From CALBPI01 sp963922335 (GTDB taxonomy: Bacteria > Pseudomonadota > Gammaproteobacteria > Steroidobacterales > Woeseiaceae): a DNA stretch of 64,000 nt. The notes below the pieces were generated by a model that worked only from the letters and a program-made list of their open reading frames with translations, made no database searches and was not told the DNA's origin. Below are positions 17,759 to 27,592 of this stretch, in pieces (positions within the stretch are counted from its first letter, which is position 1; the number at the start of each line of letters is the position of its first letter). The translations under genes and the position numbers were made by a program. The stretch covers positions 186,001-250,000 of the forward strand of contig CAWUIB010000001.1 in NCBI GenBank assembly GCA_963922335.1, in the 5' to 3' direction.

Positions 17759-17831
17759 CGTTCTGTGAGTGGTACCCTCAATTCATCGCTTGCGGTTTCA
17801 CGCACGCCGACGCCCACCGGAGCAATTTCTA

Positions 17832-20258
17832 GTGACCGATCAACAGACCAGTAGCCTATTTAATGACGAGCAGAGATCGCTTGTGCCGGTATTGCCACTG
17901 CGTGACGTAGTGGTTTACCCGCATATGGTGATTCCGCTGTTTGTCGGCCGCGATAAGTCCAAAGTGGCATTGGACCTTGCGATGGACAGCGGTAAAGAAA
18001 TACTGCTGGTTGCCCAACGCAGTGCTGACCTTGAAGACCCCAAACCTGGAGATCTTTACGAGATCGGCACCTTGGCGACGATTCTTCAGCTTCTCAAAAT
18101 GCCGGATGGCACCGTCAAGGTCTTGGTTGAGGGCGGCTCACGTGCGCAGATCGACGCTCTGCACAGCGGGCCGCACTTCGCTGCTGAGATCACCGTTCTG
18201 GAGGAAGAGACGCGCTTTGACGAGCGGGAAGTCGATGTACTGACGCGCTCGATCATTTCGCAGTTCGAACAGTATGTGAAGCTGAACAAGAAAGTTCCGC
18301 CAGAGATTCTGACATCGTTGAACGGCATTGAGCAGCCGGGCCGGATGGCGGATACCGTCGCAGCGCATATGGCGCTCAAACTCGACGATAAACAGAAGAT
18401 TCTGGAAATTGGTGATATCAAAGGGCGCCTCGAGCAGGTGCTGTCGTTGATTGAGGGCGAGATCGATCTGCTGCAGATCGAAAAACGTATTCGCGGCCGT
18501 GTGAAGCAGCAGATGGAGAAGAGCCAGCGCGAGTACTACCTGAATGAGCAGATGAAGGCGATTCAGAAAGAGCTCGGCGAGATGGACGATGCGCCAAACG
18601 AACTGGCCGAGCTCGAGAAGAAGATCGACGCGGCGGGTATGCCCAAGGATGCGCTTGAAAAGGCAACATCCGAGCTCAACAAACTGAAGTTGATGTCGCC
18701 GATGTCGGCGGAAGCGACAGTCGTGCGCAACTACATCGATTGGCTGGTCAAAGCACCCTGGAAACAACGCAGCAAGATTCATCGTGATCTCGCGTTGGCG
18801 GAGTCGGTGCTTGAGGAAGATCACTACGGACTTGAGAAGGTTAAAGAACGGATTCTCGAGTACCTTGCGGTTCAACAGCGGGTTAAGAAACTCAAAGGGC
18901 CGATTCTGTGTTTGGTCGGACCACCAGGGGTCGGTAAAACGTCGCTCGGCAAGAGCATCGCACGTGCGACCAACCGCAAGTTTGCGAGGATGTCCTTAGG
19001 CGGCGTCCGTGACGAGGCAGAGATTCGCGGTCACAGGCGAACCTATATCGGCTCGATGCCCGGCAAGGTCATACAGAACCTCGCCAAAGTCAAAAACCGC
19101 AACCCGCTATTCTTGCTCGACGAAATCGACAAGATGGCGATGGATTTCCGTGGCGACCCGAGTTCGGCTTTGTTGGAGGTTCTGGACCCGGAACAGAACG
19201 CGACTTTCAACGACCATTACCTCGAAGTTGACTTTGATCTCTCCGATGTCATGTTCGTTTGCACTGCGAACAGCATGAACATTCCCGGGCCACTGCTCGA
19301 CCGAATGGAAGTGATCCGGATTCCGGGTTACACGGAAGACGAGAAGCTCGCGATTGCGGAACGTTACTTGCTGCCGAAGCAGATCAAGGAAAACGGATTG
19401 GAGGATGGGGAGATCAGTGTTTCGCGAGCAACGCTGACTCACGTAATCCGACATTACACGCGAGAGGCAGGCGTTCGGAATCTCGAGCGCGAAATCTCGA
19501 AGTTATGCCGTAAAGCCGTCAAAAAGCTCCTGCTTGAGGAGCGCAGCAAGCATGTACGGATCACACCGAAGAATGTTGGAAAGTTTCTCGGTGTGGAACG
19601 ATTCCGGCATGGGCAGGCCGAGCAGGAGGACCAGGTTGGCCAGGTGACTGGTCTTGCGTGGACTCAGGTGGGCGGCGATCTTTTGACCATCGAGGCGACG
19701 ACCGTTCCTGGCAAAGGCAAACTGATGCACACCGGGCAACTCGGTGATGTGATGCAAGAGTCGATTCAAGCTGCGATGACTGTTGTGCGCAGCCGCACGC
19801 AGACCTTGGGTTTGGATGAAGAGTTTCACCAAAAGGCGGATGTGCATATTCACGTTCCGGAAGGTGCGACACCGAAAGACGGACCCAGCGCAGGTGTTGG
19901 AATGTGTACGGCCCTGGTCTCAGCATTTACGGGAATTCCGGTACGCGCTGAGGTCGCCATGACGGGTGAAATAACCTTGCGTGGCGAAGTGCTGCCAATC
20001 GGCGGCTTGAAAGAGAAGCTGCTGGCCGCGCACCGGGGTGGCATCGAGACGGTCGTGATTCCCGAGGAAAACGAAAAGGATCTGGCTGAAATTCCGAAGA
20101 ACATCAAAGACAAGCTGAACATTGTTGCAGTGCGTTGGATCGATGAAGTGTTGCAGGTGGCGCTGCAACATATGCCGTCACCGCGTGAGACGGAATCGGA
20201 AACGCAATCCAGCAAGAAGCGTTCGAAGCCTCGCAAGGGCGGCGTTACCGCCCATTGA
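17832..20258 (+). CDS. lon: Lon ATP-dependent serine protease
   Basis: Degrades misfolded and regulatory proteins as a AAA+ hexamer with fused protease. The order is an N-terminal substrate domain, a coiled-coil helical region, Walker A GPPGVGKT at about 363-370, Walker B (FLLDEIDKM), and the C-terminal S16 protease with catalytic S686 (GPSAG) and K729. GTG at 17832 is chosen for GGAG nine bases upstream and for the product MTDQQTSSLFNDE; the frame upstream to 17769 is leader. The length of 808 residues is slightly above E. coli Lon owing to a Lys/Arg-rich tail. Confidence 0.96.
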   Translation: MTDQQTSSLFNDEQRSLVPVLPLRDVVVYPHMVIPLFVGRDKSKVALDLAMDSGKEILLVAQRSADLEDPKPGDLYEIGTLATILQLLKMPDGTVKVLVEGGSRAQIDALHSGPHFAAEITVLEEETRFDEREVDVLTRSIISQFEQYVKLNKKVPPEILTSLNGIEQPGRMADTVAAHMALKLDDKQKILEIGDIKGRLEQVLSLIEGEIDLLQIEKRIRGRVKQQMEKSQREYYLNEQMKAIQKELGEMDDAPNELAELEKKIDAAGMPKDALEKATSELNKLKLMSPMSAEATVVRNYIDWLVKAPWKQRSKIHRDLALAESVLEEDHYGLEKVKERILEYLAVQQRVKKLKGPILCLVGPPGVGKTSLGKSIARATNRKFARMSLGGVRDEAEIRGHRRTYIGSMPGKVIQNLAKVKNRNPLFLLDEIDKMAMDFRGDPSSALLEVLDPEQNATFNDHYLEVDFDLSDVMFVCTANSMNIPGPLLDRMEVIRIPGYTEDEKLAIAERYLLPKQIKENGLEDGEISVSRATLTHVIRHYTREAGVRNLEREISKLCRKAVKKLLLEERSKHVRITPKNVGKFLGVERFRHGQAEQEDQVGQVTGLAWTQVGGDLLTIEATTVPGKGKLMHTGQLGDVMQESIQAAMTVVRSRTQTLGLDEEFHQKADVHIHVPEGATPKDGPSAGVGMCTALVSAFTGIPVRAEVAMTGEITLRGEVLPIGGLKEKLLAAHRGGIETVVIPEENEKDLAEIPKNIKDKLNIVAVRWIDEVLQVALQHMPSPRETESETQSSKKRSKPRKGGVTAH

Positions 20259-20283
20259 TACTCAAGCGCACTTGAACACTTTG

Positions 20284-20313
20284 TTGACAGTGTTTTTTTG
20301 CGCTTGGTATAAA
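20284..20313 (+). promoter_or_regulatory. Strong sigma-70 promoter for hupB
   Basis: TTGACA (20284-20289) and TATAAA (20308-20313) with an 18-base T-rich spacer lie between lon and hupB. It should drive hupB and possibly the two tRNAs beyond. Confidence 0.8.
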
Positions 20314-20421
20314 GATTCGAATCTGTGATTAATGTCCAATCGGATATTGAGGCACGAGGGGGAGCAGCAAGAGACCTGATCTCGCAGACGCTGCGTTTTG
20401 AGCACATATAAGGAATTTAAT

Positions 20422-20694
20422 ATGAACAAGGGCGACCTGATTGACGCTGTAGCATCTGCTGCGGACATCTCCAAAGCTGATGCTGGCAAAGCGGTTGATG
20501 GTGTGCTGGAAAGCATCACCGGCAGCCTGAAAAAAGGTGACAGCGTCTCGCTCGTCGGCTTTGGCACCTTCAGCGTTAAGCATCGCGCAGCACGTATGGG
20601 TCGCAACCCACAGACCGGCGCTGAGATCCCGATTGCGGCCAGCAACGTGCCTTCTTTCAAGGCTGGCAAAGCCCTGAAGGATGCCGTAAACTAG
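20422..20694 (+). CDS. hupB: HU family nucleoid protein (beta type)
   Basis: Small basic DNA-bending protein that compacts the nucleoid. The 90-residue product has the HU fold: two N-terminal helices (MNKGDLIDAVASAADISK), the hydrophobic FGTFSV turn, and the DNA-binding arm with GRNPQTGAEIPI. The ATG at 20422 follows AAGGA (20410-20414). It sits after lon in the conserved lon-hupB-ppiD order, here with two tRNA genes inserted before ppiD. Confidence 0.97.
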   Translation: MNKGDLIDAVASAADISKADAGKAVDGVLESITGSLKKGDSVSLVGFGTFSVKHRAARMGRNPQTGAEIPIAASNVPSFKAGKALKDAVN

Positions 20695-20769
20695 CGCGCC
20701 TTCGCAGCGGCGGGGCAATCGAACGGGCAAGCCGCTCGGCGGTTCAGCGCGACTGCGACGCACGCTGAC

Positions 20770-20845
20770 GGGTGCTTAGCTCAGCTGGAAGAGCGTCGCG
20801 TTTACACCGCGAAGGTCGGGGGTTCGATCCCCTCAGCACCCACCA
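20770..20845 (+). tRNA. tRNA-Val (anticodon TAC)
   Basis: The 76-base cloverleaf has acceptor GGGTGCT/AGCACCC, anticodon loop TTTACAC giving TAC, T-loop TTCGATC and an encoded CCA. It lies 75 bases after hupB with no obvious promoter of its own. Confidence 0.97.
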
Positions 20846-20850
20846 TATTA

Positions 20851-20927
20851 GGAGTGGTAGTTCAGTTGGTTAGAATACCGGCCTGTCACGCCGGGGGTCG
20901 CGGGTTCGAGTCCCGTCCACTCCGCCA
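20851..20927 (+). tRNA. tRNA-Asp (anticodon GTC)
   Basis: The 77-base cloverleaf has acceptor GGAGTGG/CCACTCC, anticodon loop CTGTCAC giving GTC, discriminator G and an encoded CCA. It is five bases after tRNA-Val, so both come from one precursor. Confidence 0.97.
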
Positions 20928-20936
20928 TTGAACGAC

Positions 20937-20968
20937 AGCCGCCTGTATGACAGGCGGCTTTTTTTTTG
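20937..20968 (+). terminator. Rho-independent terminator after tRNA-Val/tRNA-Asp
   Basis: A perfect 9-bp stem AGCCGCCTG/CAGGCGGCT with a 5-base loop is followed by about ten T residues. It ends the hupB/tRNA transcript before ppiD. Confidence 0.9.
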
Positions 20969-21011
20969 AACGACAGAAGTGTTGGGTTTGGGGCACTGGG
21001 AATAGATCACG

Positions 21012-22907
21012 ATGTTGCAGGATATCCGCGAAACCTTCATCGGCACTACGGGCAAGATTGTGCTGGGTGTCATCTTGTTGCTGCTCGCCGGGACCGGTCT
21101 GAATTACACGATTACGCCGAAGCAATTCGCGGCGAAGGTTAATGGTGAAGAGATTCCGGCGATTGAGTTCGACCGGGAGTACCGGGGCTTGGTCTCTCAG
21201 TTCGGTGATCAGCAGATTCCCGAGTTTTTCCTCAACCAGTTGCGCGATCAGGCTATCGAGCAGGTATTGCAAACGAGAAGTGTGGAACAACACCTCGCCG
21301 ATGCCGGGTATGCGATTTCCGATGAGCAGGTACGCGATTTTTTGATTCAGGTGCCTGGTTTCCAGATAGATGGTCGTTTTGATCAGGAGACCTACCAGGT
21401 CACACTCGCCAACAATGGATTCACACCGGCGCAGTACGAAAACAACCTGCGTCGTGTACTCGCGACCCAGCAATATCTCGGAACGCTGATTGGCACGGAG
21501 TTCGTCACACCGGCCGAAATCCGCGAGTTCATCGAACTACGTGATGAGCAACGCGAAATTGAATACGCGGTCGTCAGTCCGGATGCGTTTATCGATCAGG
21601 TGACAGTTACCGACGCGGATGTCACGGCGTATTTTGAATCCAAACCCGACACTTACCGCACGCCAGAGAAGGTCGACATCGACTACCTCAATGTCGATAG
21701 TGCTGCAGCGCGCGCGAACCTCACGTTCACCGAGGAAGCGCTTGCCGAGTACTTCGAATCGGTGGCTGAAGAGTACACAGCGCCTGAAGAGCGGCGTGCT
21801 CGCCAAATCCTTCTTGCCATCGGTGATGATGCTGAGGCGGCGAAAACCGAGGCAATGGCCTTGCGCCAACGGCTTGTGGCGGGTGAATCCTTTGAAACGC
21901 TCGCCAGCGAGTTCTCGATCGACGGTGGTAGCGCTCGACAGGGCGGGGACCTCGGCTGGGTTCGCCCTGGTGATTTCGTCGGACCGGTCGAAGACGCTGT
22001 GTTCGCGCTTGAAGTCGGCGAATTGTCTGAGGTCGTGCAAAGTGAGTTTGGCCTGCACATCTTGCGCCTGGACGATGTGCGCGGCGGCGGTGCCGCAACG
22101 CTCGCGGATGTTCGCGAGGAGGTTGAGGAGCGCTACCGGGACTCTTTGGTCGACGATGCGCTGTTCGACCTGCAGGCACGGGTTAGCGATCTGGAATTCG
22201 AGGGTGCGACCTTAGAGTCGATTGCTGAACAAACCGGTCTCACCGTCGAGAGTTTTGAGGGCTACCATGAGCGTCGCCAGCAGCCATTTGGTGAGATTGC
22301 TGAAATTCGCGATGCGTTGTTTGGTGAAGGCGCTGCCGAGAACGACACGAGCACCCGATTCGTTCAGTACGATGAGGCGTCGGTGCTGATCCGCGTTAAC
22401 GAACGTCGGGCCGCCGGTCGTCAGCCTATCGAGAATGTGGCTGGTCAGATCCGCGAGTTACTCACCGAGCAGGCGGCACAGGCAGTTGCCGATGAGCGTG
22501 GTGCGCAACTGTCGAGCGTGCTGTCGACTGACCCGGATATCAGTTTCGAAGCACTGGTATTGAATACCGAAGCAGAAGCGTTCGAGAAGCAGCTGGTCAG
22601 CCGCAATTCGTCGATCATCCCGGCAGCGTTGGCCGCAGCAGTGTTCGATGCCCCCAGCGACGTAACGACAGATGCGCCGCACACGGGCAGCGTTGCCGCA
22701 CCAGGCGCGGGGTTCGTAATCTATCGTATGACACGCGTCGTGCCGGGTGATCCGTCGGCGTTGCCGCAGCAGCAATTGGATGCGACCCGAAACCAGATCG
22801 CACAACAGCGAGCGGCTTTGCAGGTGGACGCACTGGCTCGGGCGTTGCGCAACTCGGCTGACGTTGAGATCGGTCCAATCCTTGAACGACAGACTGCGAC
22901 ACCCTGA
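21012..22907 (+). CDS. ppiD: PpiD-type membrane-anchored peptidyl-prolyl isomerase chaperone
   Basis: Periplasmic chaperone anchored in the inner membrane near the Sec translocon. The 631-residue product has a short cytoplasmic tail, a transmembrane helix at about 14-34, a SurA-like N-terminal chaperone region, a parvulin rotamase domain at about 259-350 (RARQILL ... LGWVRPGDFVGPVEDAVFAL ... FGLHILRL), and a second chaperone half. The position after hupB matches gammaproteobacterial ppiD. In the family the parvulin domain is often weakly active or inactive; activity here cannot be judged from sequence. Confidence 0.92.
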   Translation: MLQDIRETFIGTTGKIVLGVILLLLAGTGLNYTITPKQFAAKVNGEEIPAIEFDREYRGLVSQFGDQQIPEFFLNQLRDQAIEQVLQTRSVEQHLADAGYAISDEQVRDFLIQVPGFQIDGRFDQETYQVTLANNGFTPAQYENNLRRVLATQQYLGTLIGTEFVTPAEIREFIELRDEQREIEYAVVSPDAFIDQVTVTDADVTAYFESKPDTYRTPEKVDIDYLNVDSAAARANLTFTEEALAEYFESVAEEYTAPEERRARQILLAIGDDAEAAKTEAMALRQRLVAGESFETLASEFSIDGGSARQGGDLGWVRPGDFVGPVEDAVFALEVGELSEVVQSEFGLHILRLDDVRGGGAATLADVREEVEERYRDSLVDDALFDLQARVSDLEFEGATLESIAEQTGLTVESFEGYHERRQQPFGEIAEIRDALFGEGAAENDTSTRFVQYDEASVLIRVNERRAAGRQPIENVAGQIRELLTEQAAQAVADERGAQLSSVLSTDPDISFEALVLNTEAEAFEKQLVSRNSSIIPAALAAAVFDAPSDVTTDAPHTGSVAAPGAGFVIYRMTRVVPGDPSALPQQQLDATRNQIAQQRAALQVDALARALRNSADVEIGPILERQTATP

Positions 22908-22912
22908 TCCGT

Positions 22913-24241
22913 ATGCGCAAACTTGAGCTGCATTGGCAGATTCTGCTTGCGATTGTCCTCGCGGCAGTGATCGGTGGCGTCCTGGGCGACCAGGCAACCA
23001 TCGCGGGCAATTTTCGCTTTGTCGACCTGTTCGACTTCATTGGCACACTCTTCCTGAATGCCTTGAAGATGATCATTGTGCCGCTGGTGACGTCTTCCAT
23101 TGTTGTCGGCGTTGCGGGCATTGGCGACTCCGGCAATCTGGGCCGCCTTGGCGGCAAGACTATTGCGTTTTACGCCACGACCACGCTGCTGGCGATTCTG
23201 ATCGGCCTCGCATTGATCAACGTGGTTGGGCCGGGGTATGACAGTAACGGCGAGCCAGTGCGAGACATTCTGGCACTGACTGAAGACGCCTCCGATGTGC
23301 GCGACAAGGTTGAAGGCAAAGGGGCTGGCGATTTTGCCGGTGTATTCCTTCGCATGGTGCCGCCGAACATTTTTGCGGCGGCGACTGACAACGGCCAGTT
23401 GTTGGGGCTGATCTTTTTCGCGTTGCTGTTCGGTTATTTCCTCACTCGCCTGCCGGATAGTCATCGCGACCCGATGTTCACCTTCTGGGATGGCGTGTTC
23501 CGTGTGATGACCAGCATCACTGAGTTCGTGATGAAGCTAGCTCCGATTGGCGTGTTTGGGCTGGTCGCAGAAACAGTGGCGCAGGTGGGGCTGGAAGGTT
23601 CGGACAAGTTGTTGGGTGTGCTACTCACATTCTCTGCGGTCGTGGTTGCGGCGCTGGCGTTTCACGTATTCCTGACGCTTCCGCTGCTCATGCGTGTGGT
23701 CGGGTTACGTCCGTATTCGATGCTCGCGAAGATGAGCCCGGCGATGCTGACCGCGTTTTCGACGGCTTCATCCTCAGCGACACTCCCGGTCACAATGGAC
23801 TGCGTCGAAAATCGGGTGGGGGTATCACGACGAATTTCGTCTTTCGTTTTGCCACTCGGTGCGACAGTCAACATGAACGGCACGGCGTTGTATGAATGTA
23901 CGGCCGCGATGTTCCTCGCGCAGGCCTACGGGCTCGAGCTTGGATTTTCGGTTCAGGTCTCAATTGTCCTGATCGCGCTTCTGACTTCGATCGGTGTTGC
24001 GGGGGTACCTCACGCCTCGCTCGTCGCGATTGCCGTGATTCTTGAGTCTATTGGATTGCCGGTCGAGGCAATCGGCGTGCTTTTGGTGTTCGATCGCGTG
24101 CTGGACATGGCGCGCACTGCCGTCAACATCTTCGGAGATTCTTGCTGCGCGACCATCGTTGCCCGTCTTGAGGGCGAGGAAACCACGGTGGCAAGTACGC
24201 CGATTGGCGCCGTGCGCCCTGAGGATATTGTCGACTCGTAA
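22913..24241 (+). CDS. Dicarboxylate/amino acid:cation symporter (DAACS family)
   Basis: Sodium- or proton-coupled importer of C4-dicarboxylates, glutamate or aspartate. The 442-residue product has multiple membrane helices and family motifs: NALKMIIVPLV near the N-terminus, the re-entrant loop serine-rich STASSSATLPVT, the NMNGTALYE motif in TM7, and DRVLDMARTAVNIFGD in TM8. The arginine in DMARTAVN is the position that usually binds the substrate side-chain carboxylate. It starts six bases after ppiD ends. The exact substrate (GltP- or DctA-like) is not resolvable here. Confidence 0.88.
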   Translation: MRKLELHWQILLAIVLAAVIGGVLGDQATIAGNFRFVDLFDFIGTLFLNALKMIIVPLVTSSIVVGVAGIGDSGNLGRLGGKTIAFYATTTLLAILIGLALINVVGPGYDSNGEPVRDILALTEDASDVRDKVEGKGAGDFAGVFLRMVPPNIFAAATDNGQLLGLIFFALLFGYFLTRLPDSHRDPMFTFWDGVFRVMTSITEFVMKLAPIGVFGLVAETVAQVGLEGSDKLLGVLLTFSAVVVAALAFHVFLTLPLLMRVVGLRPYSMLAKMSPAMLTAFSTASSSATLPVTMDCVENRVGVSRRISSFVLPLGATVNMNGTALYECTAAMFLAQAYGLELGFSVQVSIVLIALLTSIGVAGVPHASLVAIAVILESIGLPVEAIGVLLVFDRVLDMARTAVNIFGDSCCATIVARLEGEETTVASTPIGAVRPEDIVDS

Positions 24242-24258
24242 TATCGAGTCACATCCGA

Positions 24259-25044
24259 TCAGTCGAGCGACATACCGATGTGGCTGTAGCCGCCGTCGAC
24301 ATACACAATCTCGCCAGTGATGCCGGCCGCAAGATCCGAGCACAGGAATGCGGCGGTGTTACCAACGTCCATGATCGTAACGTTTCGGCGGATCGGCGAG
24401 GTTTCCTCAGCGTGCGACAGCATCTTACGAATACCTCCGACGCCTGAGGCGGCCAGAGTCTTGATCGGACCTGCGGAAACGCCGTTGACTCGAATCCCCT
24501 GAGGTCCAAGGTCCGCTGCCAGGAATCTTACGCTCGCTTCAAGACTCGCTTTCGCGAGCCCCATCACGTTGTAGTTTGGGATAGCCCGAATGGCACCGAG
24601 ATAGCTCAGCGTCAGCAAGGCGCCATCGCGTCCCGCCATGTGCGGTTTAGCAGCCTTGGCCAATGCGGCAAACGAGTAGGCGGAAATATCATGCGCAATC
24701 TGAAAGCCTTCCCGAGTCACGGCATCCGTAAATCCCCCAGCGAGTTGCTCACGAGGTGCGAAGCCGACCGAATGCACAACAATGTCGAAGCCGTCCGACC
24801 ACCGGTCGGTGATGGCGCCAAATGCATCCTCGATACTCCGATCCGAGGCGACGTCCATCTCTGCGGTGATGTCGGATCCGAACTCAGCGGCCATCCCTTT
24901 GACCCGCTCGCCAAGCTTCTCGTTTTGATAGGTGAGGGCGAGCTCGGCACCTTCTCGTGACATTGCGCTTGCGATGCCGTAAGCGATCGATCGCTTGCTG
25001 GCGAGTCCGACGATCAGCGCGCGTTTACCCTGCATAAAACCCAT
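24259..25044 (-). CDS. fabI: Enoyl-[acyl-carrier-protein] reductase [NADH]
   Basis: Reduces trans-2-enoyl-ACP, the last step of each type II fatty-acid synthesis cycle. The 261-residue short-chain reductase has the FabI nucleotide signature GLASKRSIAYG (13-23) and catalytic Y158-x6-K165, with Y148 also conserved. The ATG at 25044 is preceded on the minus strand by AGGGGG at good spacing. It converges with the symporter (17 bases between stops) and lies 50 bases downstream of the MltD-like gene on the same strand. Confidence 0.95.
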   Translation of the reverse strand: MGFMQGKRALIVGLASKRSIAYGIASAMSREGAELALTYQNEKLGERVKGMAAEFGSDITAEMDVASDRSIEDAFGAITDRWSDGFDIVVHSVGFAPREQLAGGFTDAVTREGFQIAHDISAYSFAALAKAAKPHMAGRDGALLTLSYLGAIRAIPNYNVMGLAKASLEASVRFLAADLGPQGIRVNGVSAGPIKTLAASGVGGIRKMLSHAEETSPIRRNVTIMDVGNTAAFLCSDLAAGITGEIVYVDGGYSHIGMSLD

Positions 25045-25094
25045 AGCTATCCCCCTCTAAAGTGCGCGAGAGTTTAGCAGGATTTCAGACAGGT

Positions 25095-26738
25095 TCAGCT
25101 GGATTGGCGAGTGACGTCGACAAACATGGTCAGCTTTTGGCCAGGTCTTAGAATTTTCTCGACGTCGAGGTTGTTCCACCGGGCGAGGTCCGCGACACGC
25201 ACCCGAAAGCGCGAAGCGATTTTCGCGAGCGAATCTCCGCTACGAACCGTGTAGTTCACTTTGCGCGTCATTGCGCTACCGCCCCGACGAGACGCGACCG
25301 GCGCATCGGTCCACACGACCAGGGTTCGGCCGACCGACAGAGTGTCGCGGGGCGCCATGCCGTTCCAGCTGGCCAGTGCTCTCGTGCTCACCGAATAGCG
25401 TTGCGCAATTGTCCATAGGCTCTCGCCAGAAACAACGCGGTGTTCAATACGATTTCCGCGGCGTTCGCGATTTTGCTGTCGCGACAACCGTGCGGCGGCG
25501 CTCAGTGCATAGCTCCCCTTCGGCGCGCTTGCTGTTGGCACGAGCAGGTACTGGCCTGCGCGAATCATTGAACCGGAAATTCTGTTGGTCTGCTTGAGTG
25601 TCGAGACGGTCACGCCATATTGCTCGGCGATCTCAGAGAGCGATTCGCCAGTGCGGATTTTGTGTCTCTGCCAGCGCATTTTCTGGTTGTCCGGCAGCTC
25701 TGCGATGGCTTCCTGGAATCGGGATTCTGCGGCGATGGGGACGACCAGTTGATGGGGGCCCGATGGCGCTGTGGCCCATTGGTTGAACCCCGGATTCAGT
25801 TTGTACAGAGTTTCGATATCGATACCCGCAAGGTCTGCGGCGAGCGCCAGGTCGATTTGCCCGCCAGTATCCACTACACCGAGTTCTTTGGTGTCAGCAA
25901 TCTCAGGCAACGTGATTTCATAGCGTGCCGGGTTCGCAACGATATCTGCCAACGCTAGCAATTTGGGGACATAGCTCGAGGTTTCTCTCGGTAGCTTCAG
26001 GTCCCAAAAGCTGGTGGGTTTGCCAGCAGCTTTGTTGCGGCGGATTGCACGGTCGACGGTGCCCTCGCCGGAATTGTAGGCAGCCACCGCGAGCTCATAG
26101 TCGCCGTCGTACCGGTTCGCCAGGAACTCAAGATAATCCAGCGCCGCTCGCGTCGAGGCGATGACGTCGCGCCGACCGTCGTACCACCAGTTCTGGTCGA
26201 GGCCGAATCTGCGGCCAGTACCCGGAATAATCTGCCAGAGGCCTGCTGCGCGCCCGTGTGAGTAGGCAAAGGGGTCGAAAGCACTCTCAACGATCGGCAG
26301 CAATGCCAGCTCAAGTGGCATGCCCCGACGCTCGATTTCCTCCACGATATGGTGGAGGTAGGGACGACTTCGGTTGAACACGCGCTCGAGATAGCCAGGA
26401 TGCCTGATATACCAGTTTCGCTGGGCCACCGTCCGCGAATGATCAACAACCGGCAATTCGAAGCCGCCGCGCATACGCTGTAAGAGGTCGTTGTCCGACG
26501 CTACTTTTTTAGGTTCCGCGTCACCCTCGGTGGTCGCGCGGAACCACAAATCGGAGTGCTGGTGGGTCGACCACGATTCAATCCCCGGTAGACCGTCTGC
26601 AGCCGCTACCGGTCCTTCCGCGCCGAGCGGCCCACCGCTCGCGGTACCAGCCAATAGCAGGGTGATCGTGGACGACATGAGGCGCGCGCGATGCTGCGAT
26701 GCGCGCATCGCACGGGTTTCGGGGACTTTCTTGCACAT
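25095..26738 (-). CDS. mltD: MltD-like membrane-bound lytic transglycosylase with three LysM repeats
   Basis: Cleaves peptidoglycan glycan strands to 1,6-anhydro ends. From the ATG at 26738 (AGGATCG upstream) the product is 547 residues: a basic N-terminus and hydrophobic stretch (MSSTITLLLAGTASG), then an SLT domain with catalytic Glu near 150 (PIVESAFDP ... GRAAGLWQI ... AVAAYNSGEG), then LysM repeats near 357-400, 432-477 and 494-538. Frame upstream to 26990 is unsupported. There is no clear lipobox, unlike E. coli MltD. The neighbourhood with a YafS-like gene, rnhA and dnaQ matches the mltD locus of enterics. Confidence 0.88.
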   Translation of the reverse strand: MCKKVPETRAMRASQHRARLMSSTITLLLAGTASGGPLGAEGPVAAADGLPGIESWSTHQHSDLWFRATTEGDAEPKKVASDNDLLQRMRGGFELPVVDHSRTVAQRNWYIRHPGYLERVFNRSRPYLHHIVEEIERRGMPLELALLPIVESAFDPFAYSHGRAAGLWQIIPGTGRRFGLDQNWWYDGRRDVIASTRAALDYLEFLANRYDGDYELAVAAYNSGEGTVDRAIRRNKAAGKPTSFWDLKLPRETSSYVPKLLALADIVANPARYEITLPEIADTKELGVVDTGGQIDLALAADLAGIDIETLYKLNPGFNQWATAPSGPHQLVVPIAAESRFQEAIAELPDNQKMRWQRHKIRTGESLSEIAEQYGVTVSTLKQTNRISGSMIRAGQYLLVPTASAPKGSYALSAAARLSRQQNRERRGNRIEHRVVSGESLWTIAQRYSVSTRALASWNGMAPRDTLSVGRTLVVWTDAPVASRRGGSAMTRKVNYTVRSGDSLAKIASRFRVRVADLARWNNLDVEKILRPGQKLTMFVDVTRQSS

Positions 26739-26815
26739 TATTTCGATCCTACGGATGAGGCGGTGCTTTGCAAGCGTCCCTTCACTTTGCAGGTTGGGCG
26801 CGCTAGGGTTGGGGG

Positions 26816-27592
26816 ATGGAATCATGCGGCACGCAAACCCCGGATGCGTATCCTGTCTGGCTTCAGGACGGCGTCGGATCGGCATTGATTGGTGCCGAGA
26901 CCGACCGCTTACGCACGCAATTGGAAGGGGTGTTCGGTGAGCATCTGCTCCAGGTCGGGCGATGGGGGGCCGTTCAGGGCGTAAAGCCATTTGCCCGAAC
27001 CCAGACAGCGACGACCGTCTACGGGCCAGGAGAGGGCGGCGACGTGAGCGCAGAGTTCTGGCGACTTCCGTTTACCACGGGCAGCGTCGATTCCTTGGTC
27101 ATGCCGCATACGCTGGATTTTTCGAAACGACCCCACGATGTATTGCGTGAATCGCATCGAGTGCTGCGGTCCGAAGGCAAAATGATCATTCTGGCGTTCA
27201 AACCGTTTGGGTTTTGGGGCCTTAGAAACCTCGTTACGCCCGGTGGATTTCCTGCTGGCGCCGAACGCCTGCATGGCGAGCGCAACCTTCGAGACTGGTT
27301 TGCGCTGCTGAATATGCGTGTTGACGATTACCAGCGATTCTTTTTCCGTCTGCCTTTCGACCGGTTGAGCGGTTCATTGTCGCCACGCTGGGAGGCTTTT
27401 GGTCAGCGTTGGTGGCCCGAATTCGCCGCTTGCCAGCTGATCACAGCCCGCAAGCGCGTCGCCGCAGTGACACCGGTTCGCCCGAGCTGGCGCACGCGTG
27501 CTCGCGTGGTCGGCGTCAATGAATCGGGTTTACGACCGGTGGCGAGGGTCGGCGACAGCACACCCGGCGATCACGATCCCACACCTGGCTGA
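26816..27592 (+). CDS. Class I SAM-dependent methyltransferase, YafS-like
   Basis: A 258-residue protein with a degenerate methyltransferase fold: VYGPGEGGDVSAEFWRLPF and the segment SVDSLVMPHTLDFSKRPHDVLRESHRV, followed by GKMIILAFKPFGFWG. These match the YafS-like family near rnhA in E. coli, which has no established substrate. The usual GxGxG motif I is not obvious. It is divergent from mltD, and its TGA overlaps the rnhA ATG by one base. The C-terminal 40 residues are basic and low-complexity. Confidence 0.78.
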   Translation: MESCGTQTPDAYPVWLQDGVGSALIGAETDRLRTQLEGVFGEHLLQVGRWGAVQGVKPFARTQTATTVYGPGEGGDVSAEFWRLPFTTGSVDSLVMPHTLDFSKRPHDVLRESHRVLRSEGKMIILAFKPFGFWGLRNLVTPGGFPAGAERLHGERNLRDWFALLNMRVDDYQRFFFRLPFDRLSGSLSPRWEAFGQRWWPEFAACQLITARKRVAAVTPVRPSWRTRARVVGVNESGLRPVARVGDSTPGDHDPTPG

